Notes: a model not told the origin generated them from the letters alone. DNA of 38,974 nucleotides from Reticulitermes lucifugus (GCA_026260175.1 JAKCWW010004588.1:1-38974), one strand, 5' to 3'. Positions 1-10,520 are shown, numbered from the stretch's first letter. A program made the numbers and translations.

Positions 1-104
1 TCATGTCTCGAGATCAGAATGCAGGACAAAATCACAACATAAAGGTAGATAATAAATCCTTTGGAAGACTGTAACAGTTTAGATATTTGGGAACAGCCCT
101 AACG

Positions 105-300
105 AATCGAAATTCCATGTGGGATTTGTGGTGCCCAGAGTGGCACTGGGACAGGTTTTCCCCCGGTACTACGGTTTTCCCCTGTCAATTTCATTCCACC
201 GGTGCTCCATTACTTGGAAAAACGGAAAAACTAATCATCTTTCTCTTCATCTTCATCACAGGGCTACACAATAAGTCTTAAGGCTTCGGGGCCCTTCTCC
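105..300 (+). repeat. Dispersed repeat Z, copy 1
   Basis: The copy begins near 'ccatgtgggatttgtggtg' and continues through 'agtggcactgggacaggtt'. The same text occurs in reverse complement at 1787-1905 and 10400-10520. Its translated shadow (starting MWDLW) resembles hypothetical proteins I associate with insect repeats, so it should not be annotated as a gene. The minus copies have 'tcgatccca'-like or similar text just upstream of the conserved start, which could be a decayed tRNA B box; that part is inference. This copy has lost that end. Confidence 0.6.
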
Positions 301-440
301 ACATAAAAGAACTATAAACCCTAGTGTATATAGACACCAATAATTGACCGTCTGACACAACACTTATGTATTAAAGTCGATACTGTGTTACATGTTTCGG
401 CCATTCTTAGGATGTGTACAACAACATAAGAAGAGAATGT
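300..440 (-). repeat. Hammerhead-motif repeat family 1, copy at 0.4 kb
   Basis: On the minus strand this copy carries 'gccgaaacatgtaa' followed by 'ataagtgttgtgtcagac' and 'attggtgtctatatacac'. The same order is found at 24430-24600 (minus) and, more diverged, at 32740-32850 (plus), so the three define one element family extending at least 100 bp beyond the motif. The motif at 389-413 is degraded: the first strand of the helix II hairpin is missing, so this copy is unlikely to fold as a ribozyme. Confidence 0.6.
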
Positions 441-640
441 TCGGCTGTATACGTAATATTATAAAAAGCTGAGATATCAATTTTGTCACATCTGCAGTGT
501 TCATATATTTTATTGTAGCGTTATAAAAAGAGCGTCAAAAACATCATTCAGTTAAGACGGCTTGTCGTGTAATACTCAGACTTTAGTAGCCACATTAAAT
601 AGATAAAACTGTAAAACTCTTAGGCAGTGTCCTTGAAATT
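414..640. other. No recognisable feature
   Basis: A/T-rich sequence with no convincing reading frame, tandem repeat or match to another part of the window. Confidence 0.5.
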
Positions 641-654
641 TTAGAAAGATGTAT

Positions 655-790
655 AAACCAGAGTTTCAATGCCCTGTACAGTGACTTTATGACGGAGACG
701 TGGTGTGTTTACTGCACGGTACGAATTGAATCTTTAAATATAATTCTGATTACTCTTAGCGTTTAAATGGTTAACTAAGCAACACGCCTT
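655..790 (+). repeat. Dispersed repeat W, partial copy
   Basis: Contains 'gtttactgcacggtacgaa' followed by 'tttaaatataattctgat'. It aligns with 8305-8405 ('gtttactgcgcggtacgag') and 11095-11195 ('ggtacgaaatgaatctc'). Only the right part of the family is present here. Function is unknown; no terminal repeats or coding frame were identified. Confidence 0.6.
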
Positions 791-828
791 TTATGCATGA
801 AAGGGAATGAATGTATCTCTCGTCGCAT

Positions 829-1050
829 TATTTAACCGCGACACAAAGAGGGAGGTAAGTGGCCAGCTTTATACCTCGTGGGTAACTCGGGGAAATATGA
901 GGTCCCGATAGTCATTTCACATGAGGCTGAGTGGGCCCCAGAGCCTGTCTGAATTTTTCGGCGTGGGGGGTAAAATGTTTGCCTCTTTCGGGGATCGATC
1001 CCCGATTTTTTTGTCGTCCAGCTCGGAGCCTAGTATGTCAACTGAGGTAT
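829..1050 (-). mobile_element. tRNA-derived SINE A, degraded copy
   Basis: Reads in reverse: the tail-side core ('gagggaggtaagtggccagc') is at the left, then 'gagtgggccccagagcctgtctga', and the tRNA-like head with a B-box-like 'ggggatcgatccccg' near 995-1010. The order matches the reverse complement of the better copy at 7919-8210. The 'gccttcatggc' tail is absent, so the 3' end is lost. Confidence 0.7.
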
Positions 1051-1139
1051 CCGGACTGCCTTTATTTCTTTACCTAAAAAACTATAAGGTTAGCGTTTAA
1101 AGTGTATTGGACAAGAACCACCTGCTTCTGTGTTCTACT

Positions 1140-1206
1140 TTTCCCTCCGATAAACATTTAGCGAGTTCAGCGTCAGATGAACGCAGAAATGCGTGAAGGT
1201 CTTTAG
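1140..1206 (+). repeat. Short dispersed repeat V, copy 1
   Basis: The text 'ctccgataaacattta', then 'gcagaaatgcgtg' and 'ggtctt' recurs in the same order at 18190-18256 ('ctccgataaatattcaacg', 'gtagaaatgcgtg', 'ggtctt'). A shorter likely match lies on the minus strand at 37968-38000. Nature unknown. Confidence 0.45.
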
Positions 1207-1786
1207 GTTGTGTACACTAATTTTGTCACATTTTAAATGTAACTGCAATACGTTGACAAATTTTCATAGGACCATCAAATATACATTTATGTGCATATTC
1301 TTTTTAAAGTTCCCTACTTCATACTGGCGGACTGACGAACAGACAGTTTTGGTTGCGAAAGTACCAAACATGGATTTTATTATACAGACTCACAAATTAT
1401 ATGATCTGATGCTGGTCCATTTAAAACCAGTGCAACAACAAATTTGGGGACCGTACCTACGCATATTAGTAATTCAATTTCTGGCAATAGATTGTAATTA
1501 CAGTCAAATTCCGATATAGCGCCACCCTCACTTAACGTCCAAGAAGGTCTGTGAACAGAAATCCCTTGCTATACAGTATTTCGACTTACCCCACTCTCGA
1601 TAAACAGCCACAAATTGCGGTGAACAAACAGTGGCGCTATACTGGGTTTGTCTGTGTATCGCGTCGATCAAATGCAGTTCCTGACTGCTTGGTTTTCGTC
1701 TTCAAACATTTGCAGTAAACAGCATTCGGTTCCGGGAGCGTAACCGATTGCTAGAAGAAACAGAAACATTGATGATTTAATATGGA
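1207..1786. other. No recognisable feature
   Basis: A 108-codon frame lies here, but it shows no recognisable domain or compositional sign of coding. Nothing else supports an annotation. Confidence 0.45.
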
Positions 1787-1905
1787 TTTGGGGCAATTGT
1801 GGAATGGTACTGACAGGGGAAACCCGAAGTGCTCGGAGAAAAACCTGTACCAGTGCCACTTTGTTCACCACAAATCCCACATCGACTACCCTGGGGTTGA
1901 GTCCA
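1787..1905 (-). repeat. Dispersed repeat Z, copy 2
   Basis: Reverse-strand copy of the repeat at 105-300: 'gtgccactttgttcaccac' and 'aaatcccacatcgactacc' are its reverse complement. The text just beyond the conserved start ('ctggggttgag') corresponds to the 'cctgggatcgaac' of copy 3, a possible tRNA-like B box remnant. Confidence 0.6.
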
Positions 1906-3336
1906 AATGTCCCTAAAACTTACGCAAATTATGTTTGACGTGAAATTTGAAATACGCCCAGCTTTTCACTGGGCCCGTAGAACGTTGGGGCCCCATGCAG
2001 TCACATAGATTGCGACGACCTTAAACCTGCATTGGTGCAGCGGCACAACAGCAAGTGTGCCATATAATAATGGCAGTATTAGAATTATAGGCGTAAAGGA
2101 GAAACACTGATAACTTATATTTCATTGCAGAGAAGAACATACAGAGAAAACAACACACATGCAGCCACATCAGCTCTGTAAGAAAATGGACTTTGGATAT
2201 GCTTAGCCATCGCAAGGACTTACAGGTACGAAAGTACAATTTTATACGTATCATCATTTTGATTAATTGTACGCTTAATATAGCTGCTCTATAACAGAAT
2301 GGGTCCAAAATAAAGTATCGTAATTTTACCATAGTGAGGTTTTGCGGGTGTTTATTGTGAACATGAAGGGCTTTTGTGCTGTAGACATACATATCACATG
2401 ATTTTATGATGGCATATAAATGAAAAGGCGTGTTACCATTGTGTTTGATAACAGACTGACAGTTTGCGTCCCAGTGTGAGATGAAGTGGCGTCACGTGAC
2501 ATGGGAAATTCGTAATTTGTACTATTTACCTAACACTGTTAGGTTTATTAATCCTAGAAATGTTGTATGTCTGGGACACGTGGCACGAATTGCGAAGTAA
2601 GAAACTCAGCTGCCGATACCTTAAGCTTACAGACGTCTTTGCGTTAGAAAAATTTGTATTAATTAATTCACAATCTGACGTAAATAGGCGTCACAGGACT
2701 GTCCGAAGTTGCAACAGGAAGACAGATTTAATGTACAGTGCTCAGTGCATGGAACCAAAATTTCTTTGGAATTCACGTTAAGTGACGTAGGAAACAGTCC
2801 GTTACCGTTCTTTCTCTAAAAGCTTCCTGTATGTATATATAGTTTTTTATTTCTGTCATTCATAAAGGCTAATATGCCTGTCGTAATTGAAAATTGAGCG
2901 TAAAGTCACTTTAATGTTTCATAGATCTGTTCATTAATACTCGGGCCGTTGTTCACTGCTGTTGGTCAGATGAGGCTGCGCGCATTCAGACAATAAATTT
3001 TCATGTTTTAGCTTAATTGTCATATAGAGGGAGTGGTGCAGTGTGCGTGCGATCTCCCTGGGCGGTTTCACGATCCGGTGTTTGCATAGCCACGGTTGAC
3101 GACAGCACCGGTGTCTGAAAGCAACAGAAACGCGAACCGTTGGTGCATAAGAGCAGTGTCTCGGAACGTTCTGTGGCTTATTGATGTGCTTACAGTTTTA
3201 GAAACTCTGCTGTCGAATTCGTACCACGACGGTCACATGTGGCGCGTTTTCGAGGTGTTCCTCTGAAACACGTGTTAAGAAATTTTTTCGTATTCTATGA
3301 AAAAGAGAACACTGAGTTTTTTTTTTTTGGATAAGA
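1906..3336. other. No recognisable feature
   Basis: Mixed-composition sequence. The stretch 3030-3240 is visibly more G/C-rich than its surroundings, but it has no extended reading frame or repeat match. Small frames on both strands have no recognisable products. Confidence 0.4.
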
Positions 3337-3740
3337 ACTCTAAAGTGTCAGACGGTGCGGTAGGTTGGGATATTTGTGTCACGTAAGTCTGTGGATAATT
3401 GATGTAGTGAAGACGTCTGCGGTATCTGAGTCGCGTAAGTATGGAAAATTCATGTGGTGAAAACGTCTGGGATACTGGAGTAACTTAAGTCTGCAGGAAG
3501 TTGATTTGGTGAAGACTGTGGTATTTGAGTCGCGACAGTATGGAAAATTCATGTGATGAAAACTTCTGGGATATTTGAGTCACATCAGACTGCGGATTAT
3601 TGATGTGGTGAAAACTTCTGGGATGTTTAAGTCACATCAGACTGCGGATGATTGATGTGGTGAACACTGCTGGGATATTTGAGTCACATCAGACTGCGGA
3701 TGATTGATGTGGTGAAATTCCAGGGATATTTGAGTTATAC
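3337..3740 (+). repeat. Minisatellite, 49-52 bp period, about 7-8 units
   Basis: Successive units start at 3387, 3439, 3489, 3538, 3588, 3640 and 3692, giving spacings of 52, 50, 49, 50, 52 and 52. Unit consensus elements are 'tgatgtggtgaaaac', 'tctgggatatttgag' and 'tcacatcagactgcgg'. The last three units are the most alike, and earlier units diverge ('tatggaaaattcatgtgg'). Sequence before 3387 is a partial, decayed unit. The array accounts for a short spurious frame starting at 3679. Confidence 0.9.
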
Positions 3741-4460
3741 GTCCACTCCGTTCCACAGTCTTTACGACATAGTGGTTAAATTAGTGACGAGTTTATTTGT
3801 ACCTTCTTCATGTGTACAGTTTTCGGGTGCAATTTATGTTGGCATTCGGACTCAAATTGTTTTGGTGCTAAACATCATACTGCTGCTTTGCATCGAGAGA
3901 TCAGAGGTTCGGATCCCGGCATCCATACCGGCTGAACTTATCTTTACTTTCCTGAGCATTTTCAAACAGTTATAGACAGGGGCCCACAAATATTCTAAAA
4001 ACCTAGGAGCTACCTCCAAATTCTAGGCCGCAGAAGGGTGACATGAAGAAAGCTCGATGCTAAGGTCCAAAATTCTGAAGTGACCTGTGAACCTTGCCGT
4101 TGTCTGGCGCTTTCTGCTCGGTGCGTGTGAACTGATACGTATTTTTGTATGTAATGAAAGAAACTGCAGTAATTATACTAACAATATTAGGCGTCGACGT
4201 ATAAAATTTAGTCGCCCGGGCGACCAGGCCTTCGGTATTTTGCACATATGATTATAGATGTAATACGTAAAAATTATGATTTTGAAATAGCCTTATGCTC
4301 TGTACGATCATGAAGTTGAACATGTCGCCTGTGTGTGATCACGATGTTTCGGACGTACACTTAATAGGTAATCTGTGTATGCAAGTGTTAGGATTTTAGG
4401 GTTTTCTTAGGGCTGAAATAGAGGATTTTGGTCTGCTGGGATTTCACGCTGCATCGCTGG
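3741..4460. other. No recognisable feature
   Basis: No repeat, motif or convincing frame was identified in this interval. Confidence 0.4.
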
Positions 4461-4465
4461 GTTAG

Positions 4466-4515
4466 TCATTTCCGACGTTTCGAAGGAACGTGTCGCCCTC
4501 ATCTTCAAGTGTTGA
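4466..4515 (-). ncRNA. Hammerhead-like motif, family 2 (GAAACGUCGG type)
   Basis: On the minus strand: TTGAAGA, one extra T, GAGGG, a loop, CCTTC, then GAAACGTCGG. GAGGG can pair with CCTTC (five pairs, one G-U). The palindromic ACGT could form a minimal helix III, and GTC is a normal hammerhead cleavage triplet. The first box is U-U-G-A-A-G-A rather than C-U-G-A-N-G-A, and helix I is not convincing. Only the architecture is seen; activity is inference. Confidence 0.35.
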
Positions 4516-5045
4516 AGGTCCTTTATATAGTTATGTAGCATCACAAAAGCTACTGTTGCATTAAGGTAAGGCGGCGATAATGACCCTAAATTTCATGAAA
4601 ATAAGACCAGGAATTTGGACTCTTAGCGAAATGGTGGACTGTAGAGCTATCAATTTGTTGTCGGATCACTTTCTGAGGATTACTGAAGTTGAATGACGTC
4701 ATGTACACCGATTTGACAGGATTATAGCGCGGGTTACGGCAGTTGCGCCGCCTCCATCTCATTTGTTTCCACGTCGCCATGTTGTAGAGGCTAGGAAATT
4801 ACGTTCGTTTGTGTGGCATTTGTCAAGACCTTTTACGTTTATTTTCAAAGAGACGTGTGTGAGGCCCTGCAAGGTTTAAGAATGGACGCGTGAAACCGTG
4901 GCACTGTTACAGTCCTCAGATATAGATTGTTCTTTATGTTTACGAGACTTGAAGAAAGTCGCACTGATTCTGTCAAAACCGAAGAATTGCGAAAGATTGT
5001 GTGAGGCCAAAGTCTGTGAGATTTGAGGTTCTCATGATGGTGAAT
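4516..5045. other. No recognisable feature
   Basis: Small frames are present on the minus strand (for example 4586-4780), but I recognise no product and find no repeat match. Confidence 0.4.
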
Positions 5046-5190
5046 GGAGGGAGATTACTTCCTTCTGAGATGTGACGTCATGTAATCTCATAGAAAGGTA
5101 CCAACGTTTAGGAGGAATACACTGTCTCCGTCTTCAGGGTGTAACAATTCTTCTGCCTTTAAGACTACCAGACTACACAACGTCACATTG
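5046..5190. repeat. Dispersed repeat X, copy 1 (hammerhead-like)
   Basis: Plus-strand text 'gtgacgtcatgtaat', 'taccaacgttta' and 'gtctccgtcttcaggg' matches 8415-8540 in the same order. A foldback of the family is at 16206-16395 and a fragment at 19747-19850. Read on the minus strand the core is CTGAAGA, C, GGAG, loop, CTCC, TAAACGTTGG, resembling the family 1 and 2 hammerhead-like architecture with a mutated GAAA box. Confidence 0.6.
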
Positions 5191-5469
5191 CAGCAGACAA
5201 GTAATATTTTTTCATTAGTCCATAAATAAATTGATCTGCGTGTACAATGTGTTGTCCTACCAAAATCCATTTGTAGAGTTCGGCATATCGCAGTTTGATA
5301 GTATATGAAAGTTACATACACGCAAATAGTAATCAGAAAGACAAATAGAATGCTTTTATGTGCTGGGAAGCCCTTCTATTTCATATTTTGAAGGTCCCGG
5401 CTTTAAATTCCGATTAGAAGACGAACTTTTTTTCTTACGTTGCTCTTTTATCTTTCGTTTTATCCAGGC

Positions 5470-5595
5470 AGATTGCGGGACACTGTCACAAATTAGGCTA
5501 CCACTGCCTCCTTTCACATCCTTTTCAATTCATTGTTCACTAATCCCATCATCTGACGCTGTATGGTCCGAACCACTGACAGCGTCTTTTAATAA
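5470..5595 (+). repeat. Dispersed repeat Y, copy 1
   Basis: The order 'gattgcggga', 'ttttcaattcatt' and 'gacgctgtatggtc', then 'actgacagcgtc' recurs at 12220-12345 ('gattgcggacc', 'cttcaattaattt', 'ggtgctgtatagtc', 'actgacagcga'). It underlies a 110-codon frame that should not be treated as a gene. Family identity unknown. Confidence 0.55.
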
Positions 5596-6492
5596 GACCA
5601 CAGCCAAATACAGTATTTCCTTGCTTCCGAGCGAAAGCAGACATAGAAATTGTGATCGTACTTACACAGGACAACATCAAGATATAAAATGAGAAATGCT
5701 TATGATTAGTGGCCCTTAGTGGCAATAAAAGTTTCTAAATTTTAGTAACCCAAAATTAGATGTAAAGGACACCATCTGTGACGTGTGACCGGCGAAATGT
5801 AGAGCCAACTGTAGCTCTTATTTGAAACAAAACTTAACAGGGTAATATGAAGCAGGGACCATGCCTTTGTGTGTCGCTCGTGAATCAAATTTGGAAACCA
5901 ACAAACCGACGCCGGGATTAGCGTGAGGTGTAGCCTGTGTGGACGCTGTGAAGAGAAAAATATCAGTTCTTGCAGGAAATCGAGGGCCGTGGTACAATCA
6001 CTATACTGACTGAGCTGTCACAGCTCCGCTAAACTCGACAGATCAGTACCGGCAGTAGCCTGCACCACAAGCGGCCACTGGAGCAGACATGACCGCTTTT
6101 ATCCTTCGCGACGTTCTCGCTGGCCATGCTGCTTGGGCAAAATGACAGGGTACGGGCTCAACGACACCAAGCTTCGATTCCGAGAATGCAGAGCGACTTG
6201 TGTCCTTTATTACTTCCTTTAAACCAACCGTCCTTCTGTTCAATGGACAGAACGGGTTAAGACGGCCGGGGAGTGAAGCCTACCATTTATCTTCAAGTAC
6301 TGGCGCGAAGTTATTGTCCCCTAATTCTGATCTAGAAATTCAGGTTCGCCACTGAAGTTAGCAATATCTTTTTTTTCCTGAGACATTGGTACCTGACTTC
6401 CAGACTACATGGTGTACTTTAACAGAATACCTTAATATTTACCACCACGAGAATTTCAAACACAGATAAGCTCTACCGTTACTTCTAAGGTA
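5596..6492. other. No recognisable feature
   Basis: No repeat matches within the window and no recognised product in either strand. Confidence 0.4.
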
Positions 6493-6770
6493 AAGTTTCT
6501 CCCTGTGCACGCCATGAAGGCGTATAGGGGAGTAGAGATATAGATCCACTCATTCCTAACCTCGGTACTAGTTAGAGGTGGGTGACTAACTTCACGCCCC
6601 AGTCGCATTACCCCAGGGAAAGGACCCCAGTATCCATTGAATAAGAGGCTGGATGGATCCCAGAGCTAGTCTGGACGTTTTTGGAGAAGACAGAAATTTC
6701 TTACCCCTACTGGGATTCAAACCCCGGACCGTCCAGCTCTTAGCCTGGTCGCACAGATAGGCTCTTGTCG
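6493..6770 (-). mobile_element. tRNA-derived SINE A, nearly full length
   Basis: The minus-strand copy carries all parts in reverse order: tail 'cgccatgaaggcg' (6511-6523), 'ctcattcctaacctcggtac', 'gggtgactaacttcacg', 'ggatcccagagctagtctgga', and a tRNA-like head with the B-box reverse complement 'gggattcaaaccccgg' (about 6712-6727). The head is diverged, and no clear target-site duplication was found. Confidence 0.8.
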
Positions 6771-6829
6771 AAAACTAAAAAAAGGTAAAACTGAGTGTGA
6801 TTAGATAAAACACCATGTCGTGAAGATGT

Positions 6830-6905
6830 ATATGGGATGGAGGTATAACTCCGTACAGTTCTAACCTCGTTACTAGATTGATGTGAATGGTCCGTTTCAC
6901 ATCGC
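6830..6905 (-). mobile_element. SINE A tail fragment
   Basis: 'ggaggtataactccgtac', then 'ctaacctcgttactagatt' and 'gatgtgaatggtc' match the tail-proximal part of the neighbouring SINE in the same orientation. The rest is missing. Confidence 0.5.
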
Positions 6906-6989
6906 GGCCATCAAGTCCCAATTCCATAGTCGCCCAGCCCATCACGTCGTCACTGTACTGACAAAGCTACCCCGAATCCCGACTAAGAC

Positions 6990-7875
6990 AAGAGGCGAAC
7001 AAGAATTTACGCGCAGGCCTGTCAGTAGACCGGCTCATGTGTTAGTAACTTTATGTCAGTACCGTTGTTAAAACCAAATTATACATTTCAGAAAAGTATG
7101 GAGTGGTACTATATTGATCACAATTGATGTGTGCTGTGAAGTAAAAGAGAGGAATCTAGCGGACATCGATTATTTATGTTTTTTGTTTAAAAAAAGAGTG
7201 AGGGTATACGAAGAAGGAAAGGGGGTGTGGTCGAACTTTAAAGAATAAGAATATATGGTGTACCATTAGAAGCAGCGTATCTGTTGTGCTCGCCAGGGTA
7301 GCAATTATGTGATGGCTACACGAATCTGCATAGTTCTGATATTCAGCCGCTGGGTTCCAGCATAAACTGAGGTAATTGAAGGTCTGTTTTGTACCATGTC
7401 TGATCCAAATCCACTTTTGATTATGCTATAAATGATTTATTTGATATGGAAAGACAGAATGGTGAGGAGGGATTTTGTGTTATTTATCGGAAGGTGTTGA
7501 ATGCCTGCATGCTTCATTTTTGCCACTATTTACCGACGGTCAACTTTGAATTCGATGGAAATTCAATGCTATAACCAATGTATCCTGTAATTACGGGAAT
7601 CTCATTGTGATGGTGCTGGAATTACGGTATTGTTCCTGATCTTGACAACTTCGTATTGTGTTTTATGTGTGGACGTTTAAACCTTCTTGATCGCAGAATT
7701 AGACAAGCAAACTTTTGTTACTGTTAAGTTTCTAAGTTCTTCACAACTGTACAGGATTAGAACAGCTTATCTTTATGCTTAACATATTCTGTGTGTATAG
7801 GCCTATGCGTTGTAAAAAATGTCGGTGGAAAGTTAAAATTTGTGGTTCTCCCAGCCTTGAATATTGACCCTTTGA
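6990..7875. other. No recognisable feature
   Basis: A/T-rich, with no extended frame and no internal or cross-window repeat recognised. Confidence 0.4.
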
Positions 7876-7908
7876 AGCCTAGTGGTTACTGTATATACCA
7901 CCAGGTTT

Positions 7909-7918
7909 AACACTGAAA
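7909..7918 (+). repeat. Target-site duplication, left
   Basis: AACACTGAAA here is repeated exactly at 8211-8220, flanking the SINE; both copies are followed by 'gt' or 'agt'. The uninterrupted W copy at 10972-11200 has a single matching 'taacactaaaa'. Confidence 0.85.
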
Positions 7919-8210
7919 GTGGGTCGGGATAGCGTAGTCGATATAGTGACTCGCTACGGGCTGGACGGTCCGGGGATCGAATCCCGGTGGGGGAGAAATT
8001 TTCAGCACCCGTCCAGACCGGCCCTGGGGCCCACCCAGCCTCCTATACAATGGGTACCGGGTCTCTTTCCCGGGGGTAAAGCGGCCGGGGCGTGGATTTG
8101 ACCACCCACCCTCATCTAGTGCCAGAGTTAAGGAAAGAGCAGAGCTATACCTCTACTTCCCGTCTGGGCCTTCATGGCCTGTTCTAGGGAGAACTTTACC
8201 TTTACCTTTG
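7919..8210 (+). mobile_element. tRNA-derived SINE A, full-length copy
   Basis: Best copy of the main SINE family. The tRNA-like head has a pol III A box 'tagcgtagtcg' at 7930-7940 and a B box 'ggatcgaatcc' at 7974-7984. The body has 'gtccagaccggccctgggg', 'aaagcggccggggcgtgga' and 'ttgaccacccaccctcat'. The tail has 'gggccttcatggcct' and ends with 'acctttaccttt'. It would be transcribed by RNA polymerase III and mobilised in trans by a LINE; that is known biology of SINEs, and the partner LINE is not visible. A 60-codon frame at its start is spurious. Confidence 0.92.
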
Positions 8211-8220
8211 AACACTGAAA
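8211..8220 (+). repeat. Target-site duplication, right
   Basis: Exact repeat of 7909-7918 immediately after the SINE tail. Confidence 0.85.
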
Positions 8221-8414
8221 AGTTCTGCGTTTGCCCACACAGTACATTATTGTGTTTTGTATGAATCTCAGAACCAAGAGCAGTTATTCCATTATACAGC
8301 ACTAACAGATTTGTTTTTATAACCGAGACGGAATATGTTTACTGCGCGGTACGAGTTTAATATTTAAATATAATTCAGTTCAATCTCAGTTTTTAAAAGT
8401 TAATACTGTAGCCT

Positions 8415-8540
8415 TCTAGGATATGACGTCATGTAATTTGCTGGATTGCTACCAATGTTTCAGAGGAATCTGCTGCCTCCGTCTTCACGGCAGAAGAATT
8501 TGTGTTTTGAAGGTATAAGCTCTCCAGTTCATAAAGTAAC
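8415..8540. repeat. Dispersed repeat X, copy 2 (hammerhead-like)
   Basis: Contains 'atatgacgtcatgtaattt', 'taccaatgtttcagagg' and 'ctgcctccgtcttca'. On the minus strand: CTGAAGA, a spacer, GAGG, loop, CCTC, T, GAAACATTGG. It has an intact CUGANGA box and GAAAC, but there are mismatches next to helix II and no good helix I, so ribozyme activity is doubtful. Confidence 0.55.
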
Positions 8541-10395
8541 TCCCTTGAAGGGCGTACAAACTTTTGACAGCTCGTCTCGGTTTTCAGTACAGTAAAGTAG
8601 AGAGCAGTTCCGCCGCGGGCCGCAACAATTACATAGTCACGAGTGATTTTGGGTCAGACCGTCTGGAAGTATACGCTCGCGTGCCAAATGGGACTCAATT
8701 GGGAAAGTATACAATGTTCCAAAAGTCGTTTCTTGCACGAGTTCATGCGCCATATTGTTTTAATTTTAATCCAGTTTATATTCTTTCACTTATCACTACA
8801 TAATTAGCTTAATCAGGGCATTGTTCATTTTCATGGAAACCATATACGATATCACTAGAAGGTGGTAGCAAGAAGTTACTGTAGCTAAAGTGCATGTTCC
8901 AGTTTGTACTATAATTTCGACCTTCGCCGGCAACGATAGGTAGCAACACCGCTTGTTGTATCAGCCTGTATTTACACTGTCCAAAGGACACCGTGTTTAC
9001 TGTGTTCTCTTCGGTTCAGATTCCTCGTTTAAAATGTCATATTTTTGTCATCCATTCTACACGTACTACATGCCACACCCCTCCTTGAGTTCACTTTTAC
9101 GTAATTTTAAAGATATGGAGATGTGAATGGAAACATGAATCCAGTGCAGGAATAAAAGCACGTCAGCCAGTTACATTTCGTTTGGGAATAATTTATTTGT
9201 ATCTTCTGTCACACTCGTTTCCCATCGCTTTTATTCTTTTCACTTCTCATTCCTAACTGAACTGCGTTATGTTAAAACAGTGAATTAATTTACATCTTCA
9301 TCCTTCAGATGGTACAATTTCGAACAAAGCTGCCATTTGTGTAAGTACGTTAGACCTACAAGCTTTATTAGTAGACTTGCCATAAGATACACACATAATC
9401 AGATAACATACATACATGTTCATAAAAGGTTTATGAAAGCCAGACACACAGACGAGCGTTGAGATGCTAATAAGGCCGAAAGACCTCCGATGTCTGACGC
9501 CTGCATTCAGAGTGGCTGAACTCAGCTTCTGTTTGTGACTTCAAGAACAAACACTCTGATATATCGTGAGATAGTGCAATCTGGCATAGACATCAATATT
9601 AACAAGTTAGTATCTGGTAAATATACTTAACAAGTTTTGAAAAGTATTGACCTGCCGGTCCAATTAGGGTAGGTACATCAACAAATATTTAAGTACCGGC
9701 TGACAAGTCGCTAGAACACTGCCAGCTAACGCAACTAGCACGCCTCGTTAGCGAGTGTAGGGCGGCGGCGTCGTGCTCCACAATTTCCTGCGCTCAAATT
9801 CTTTATTAACCCTTTCATTTCTAAAAGAGACATCTCCTTTCGAAACACAGCTTTCTTGAATGTGTGAGTTATTTAAATGTTGGTTAAACCAATTTATAAG
9901 TCTGTGTACGAGTTTCCGTTACTGGGAAATGTGGAGTCACTATGAGACCTTTACTGAGTTCAGAAGTTCACTATATTTGTTTCCTTCAAGGAACACAATA
10001 TCATACGAACTGGCCCTTTATAAAGCTAAGTTATCTGAGATATATTTAAAATGTAACTTTCTACTTAGCAGTAAACCCGCAGTGTCTCCATTACAAAACA
10101 GTCGGTTAATGTGGAAATCAGCAAGCCAGTCGAGGATGCCTATAGAAAGTGATCATGTCGACAAAACTATCTGTATTTAGCACTTCTCGGTTACCCTGAC
10201 TTAGGATTTCCGTGATTTTCCTCAGACACGCGCACTATTTTTCGACCTCCTTCTTGCTATCATGAAGAGAATCTTCTACATCCTCGGTTGCCACACGTCT
10301 GGTCTGTTACAGCCATGTCTGTACAGTGTGAATAATTACTTGTTTCCACCTGAATCAGCTGCGCAGTTTGTGCGTTATACATTTCTTGTGGTCTG
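8541..10395. other. No recognisable feature
   Basis: Several short frames (for example 8564-8803 and 9860-10180) have no recognisable product. The block 9690-9790 is G/C-richer ('gggcggcggcgtcgtg') but offers nothing more. No repeats from elsewhere in the window were recognised. Confidence 0.4.
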
Positions 10396-10399
10396 TTTA

Positions 10400-10520
10400 G
10401 CGATGCAGGTAGAATTCTGACGAAATAACCGCAGTACTCGTAGCGAAACCTGCTCCAGCACCACTTTGTCCACCACAAACCCCACATGACTACCCTGGGA
10501 TCGAACGCGGTCCTCCACGT
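10400..10520 (-). repeat. Dispersed repeat Z, copy 3
   Basis: The minus-strand reading gives 'catgtggggtttgtggtgg', 'acaaagtgg' and 'ggagcaggtttc'. It is preceded by 'gttcgatcccagggtagtc', which contains a B-box-like GTTCGATCC. This is the copy that most suggests the family may be a tRNA-derived SINE. Confidence 0.6.

Larger units (their letters stand above)
7876..8405 (+). repeat. Dispersed repeat W, complete-looking copy interrupted by a SINE
   Basis: The left part (7876-7918, 'accaccaggtttaacactg') and right part (8221-8405, 'gcccacacagtacatt' through 'gcggtacgag') align continuously to the uninterrupted copy at 10972-11200. The SINE at 7919-8210 therefore landed inside an existing W copy. 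A further partial copy is at 15543-15660. Confidence 0.75.

Noticed and set aside
3010..3060. TATA-like 'catatagag' with an initiator-like 'gcagtg' about 20 bp on, before a G/C-rich block
   Set aside because: No downstream exon or frame supports a promoter, and such short matches are common by chance.
3575..3720. Hammerhead in the 3.4 kb minisatellite ('gatgattgatgtggtgaaaac')
   Set aside because: There is no CUGANGA-stem-GAAA order with a pairable stem; the resemblance is only to short words.
3337..3740. CRISPR array
   Set aside because: Units are contiguous tandem repeats without unique spacers, in clearly eukaryotic sequence.
7919..8101. Open frame beginning at the SINE head
   Set aside because: It lies wholly within the tRNA-derived SINE; the same translated text recurs in other SINE copies.
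9680..9790. 'atatttaagtaccgg' followed by a G/C-rich stretch, considered as an LTR or promoter
   Set aside because: No paired LTR, primer-binding site or gene nearby.
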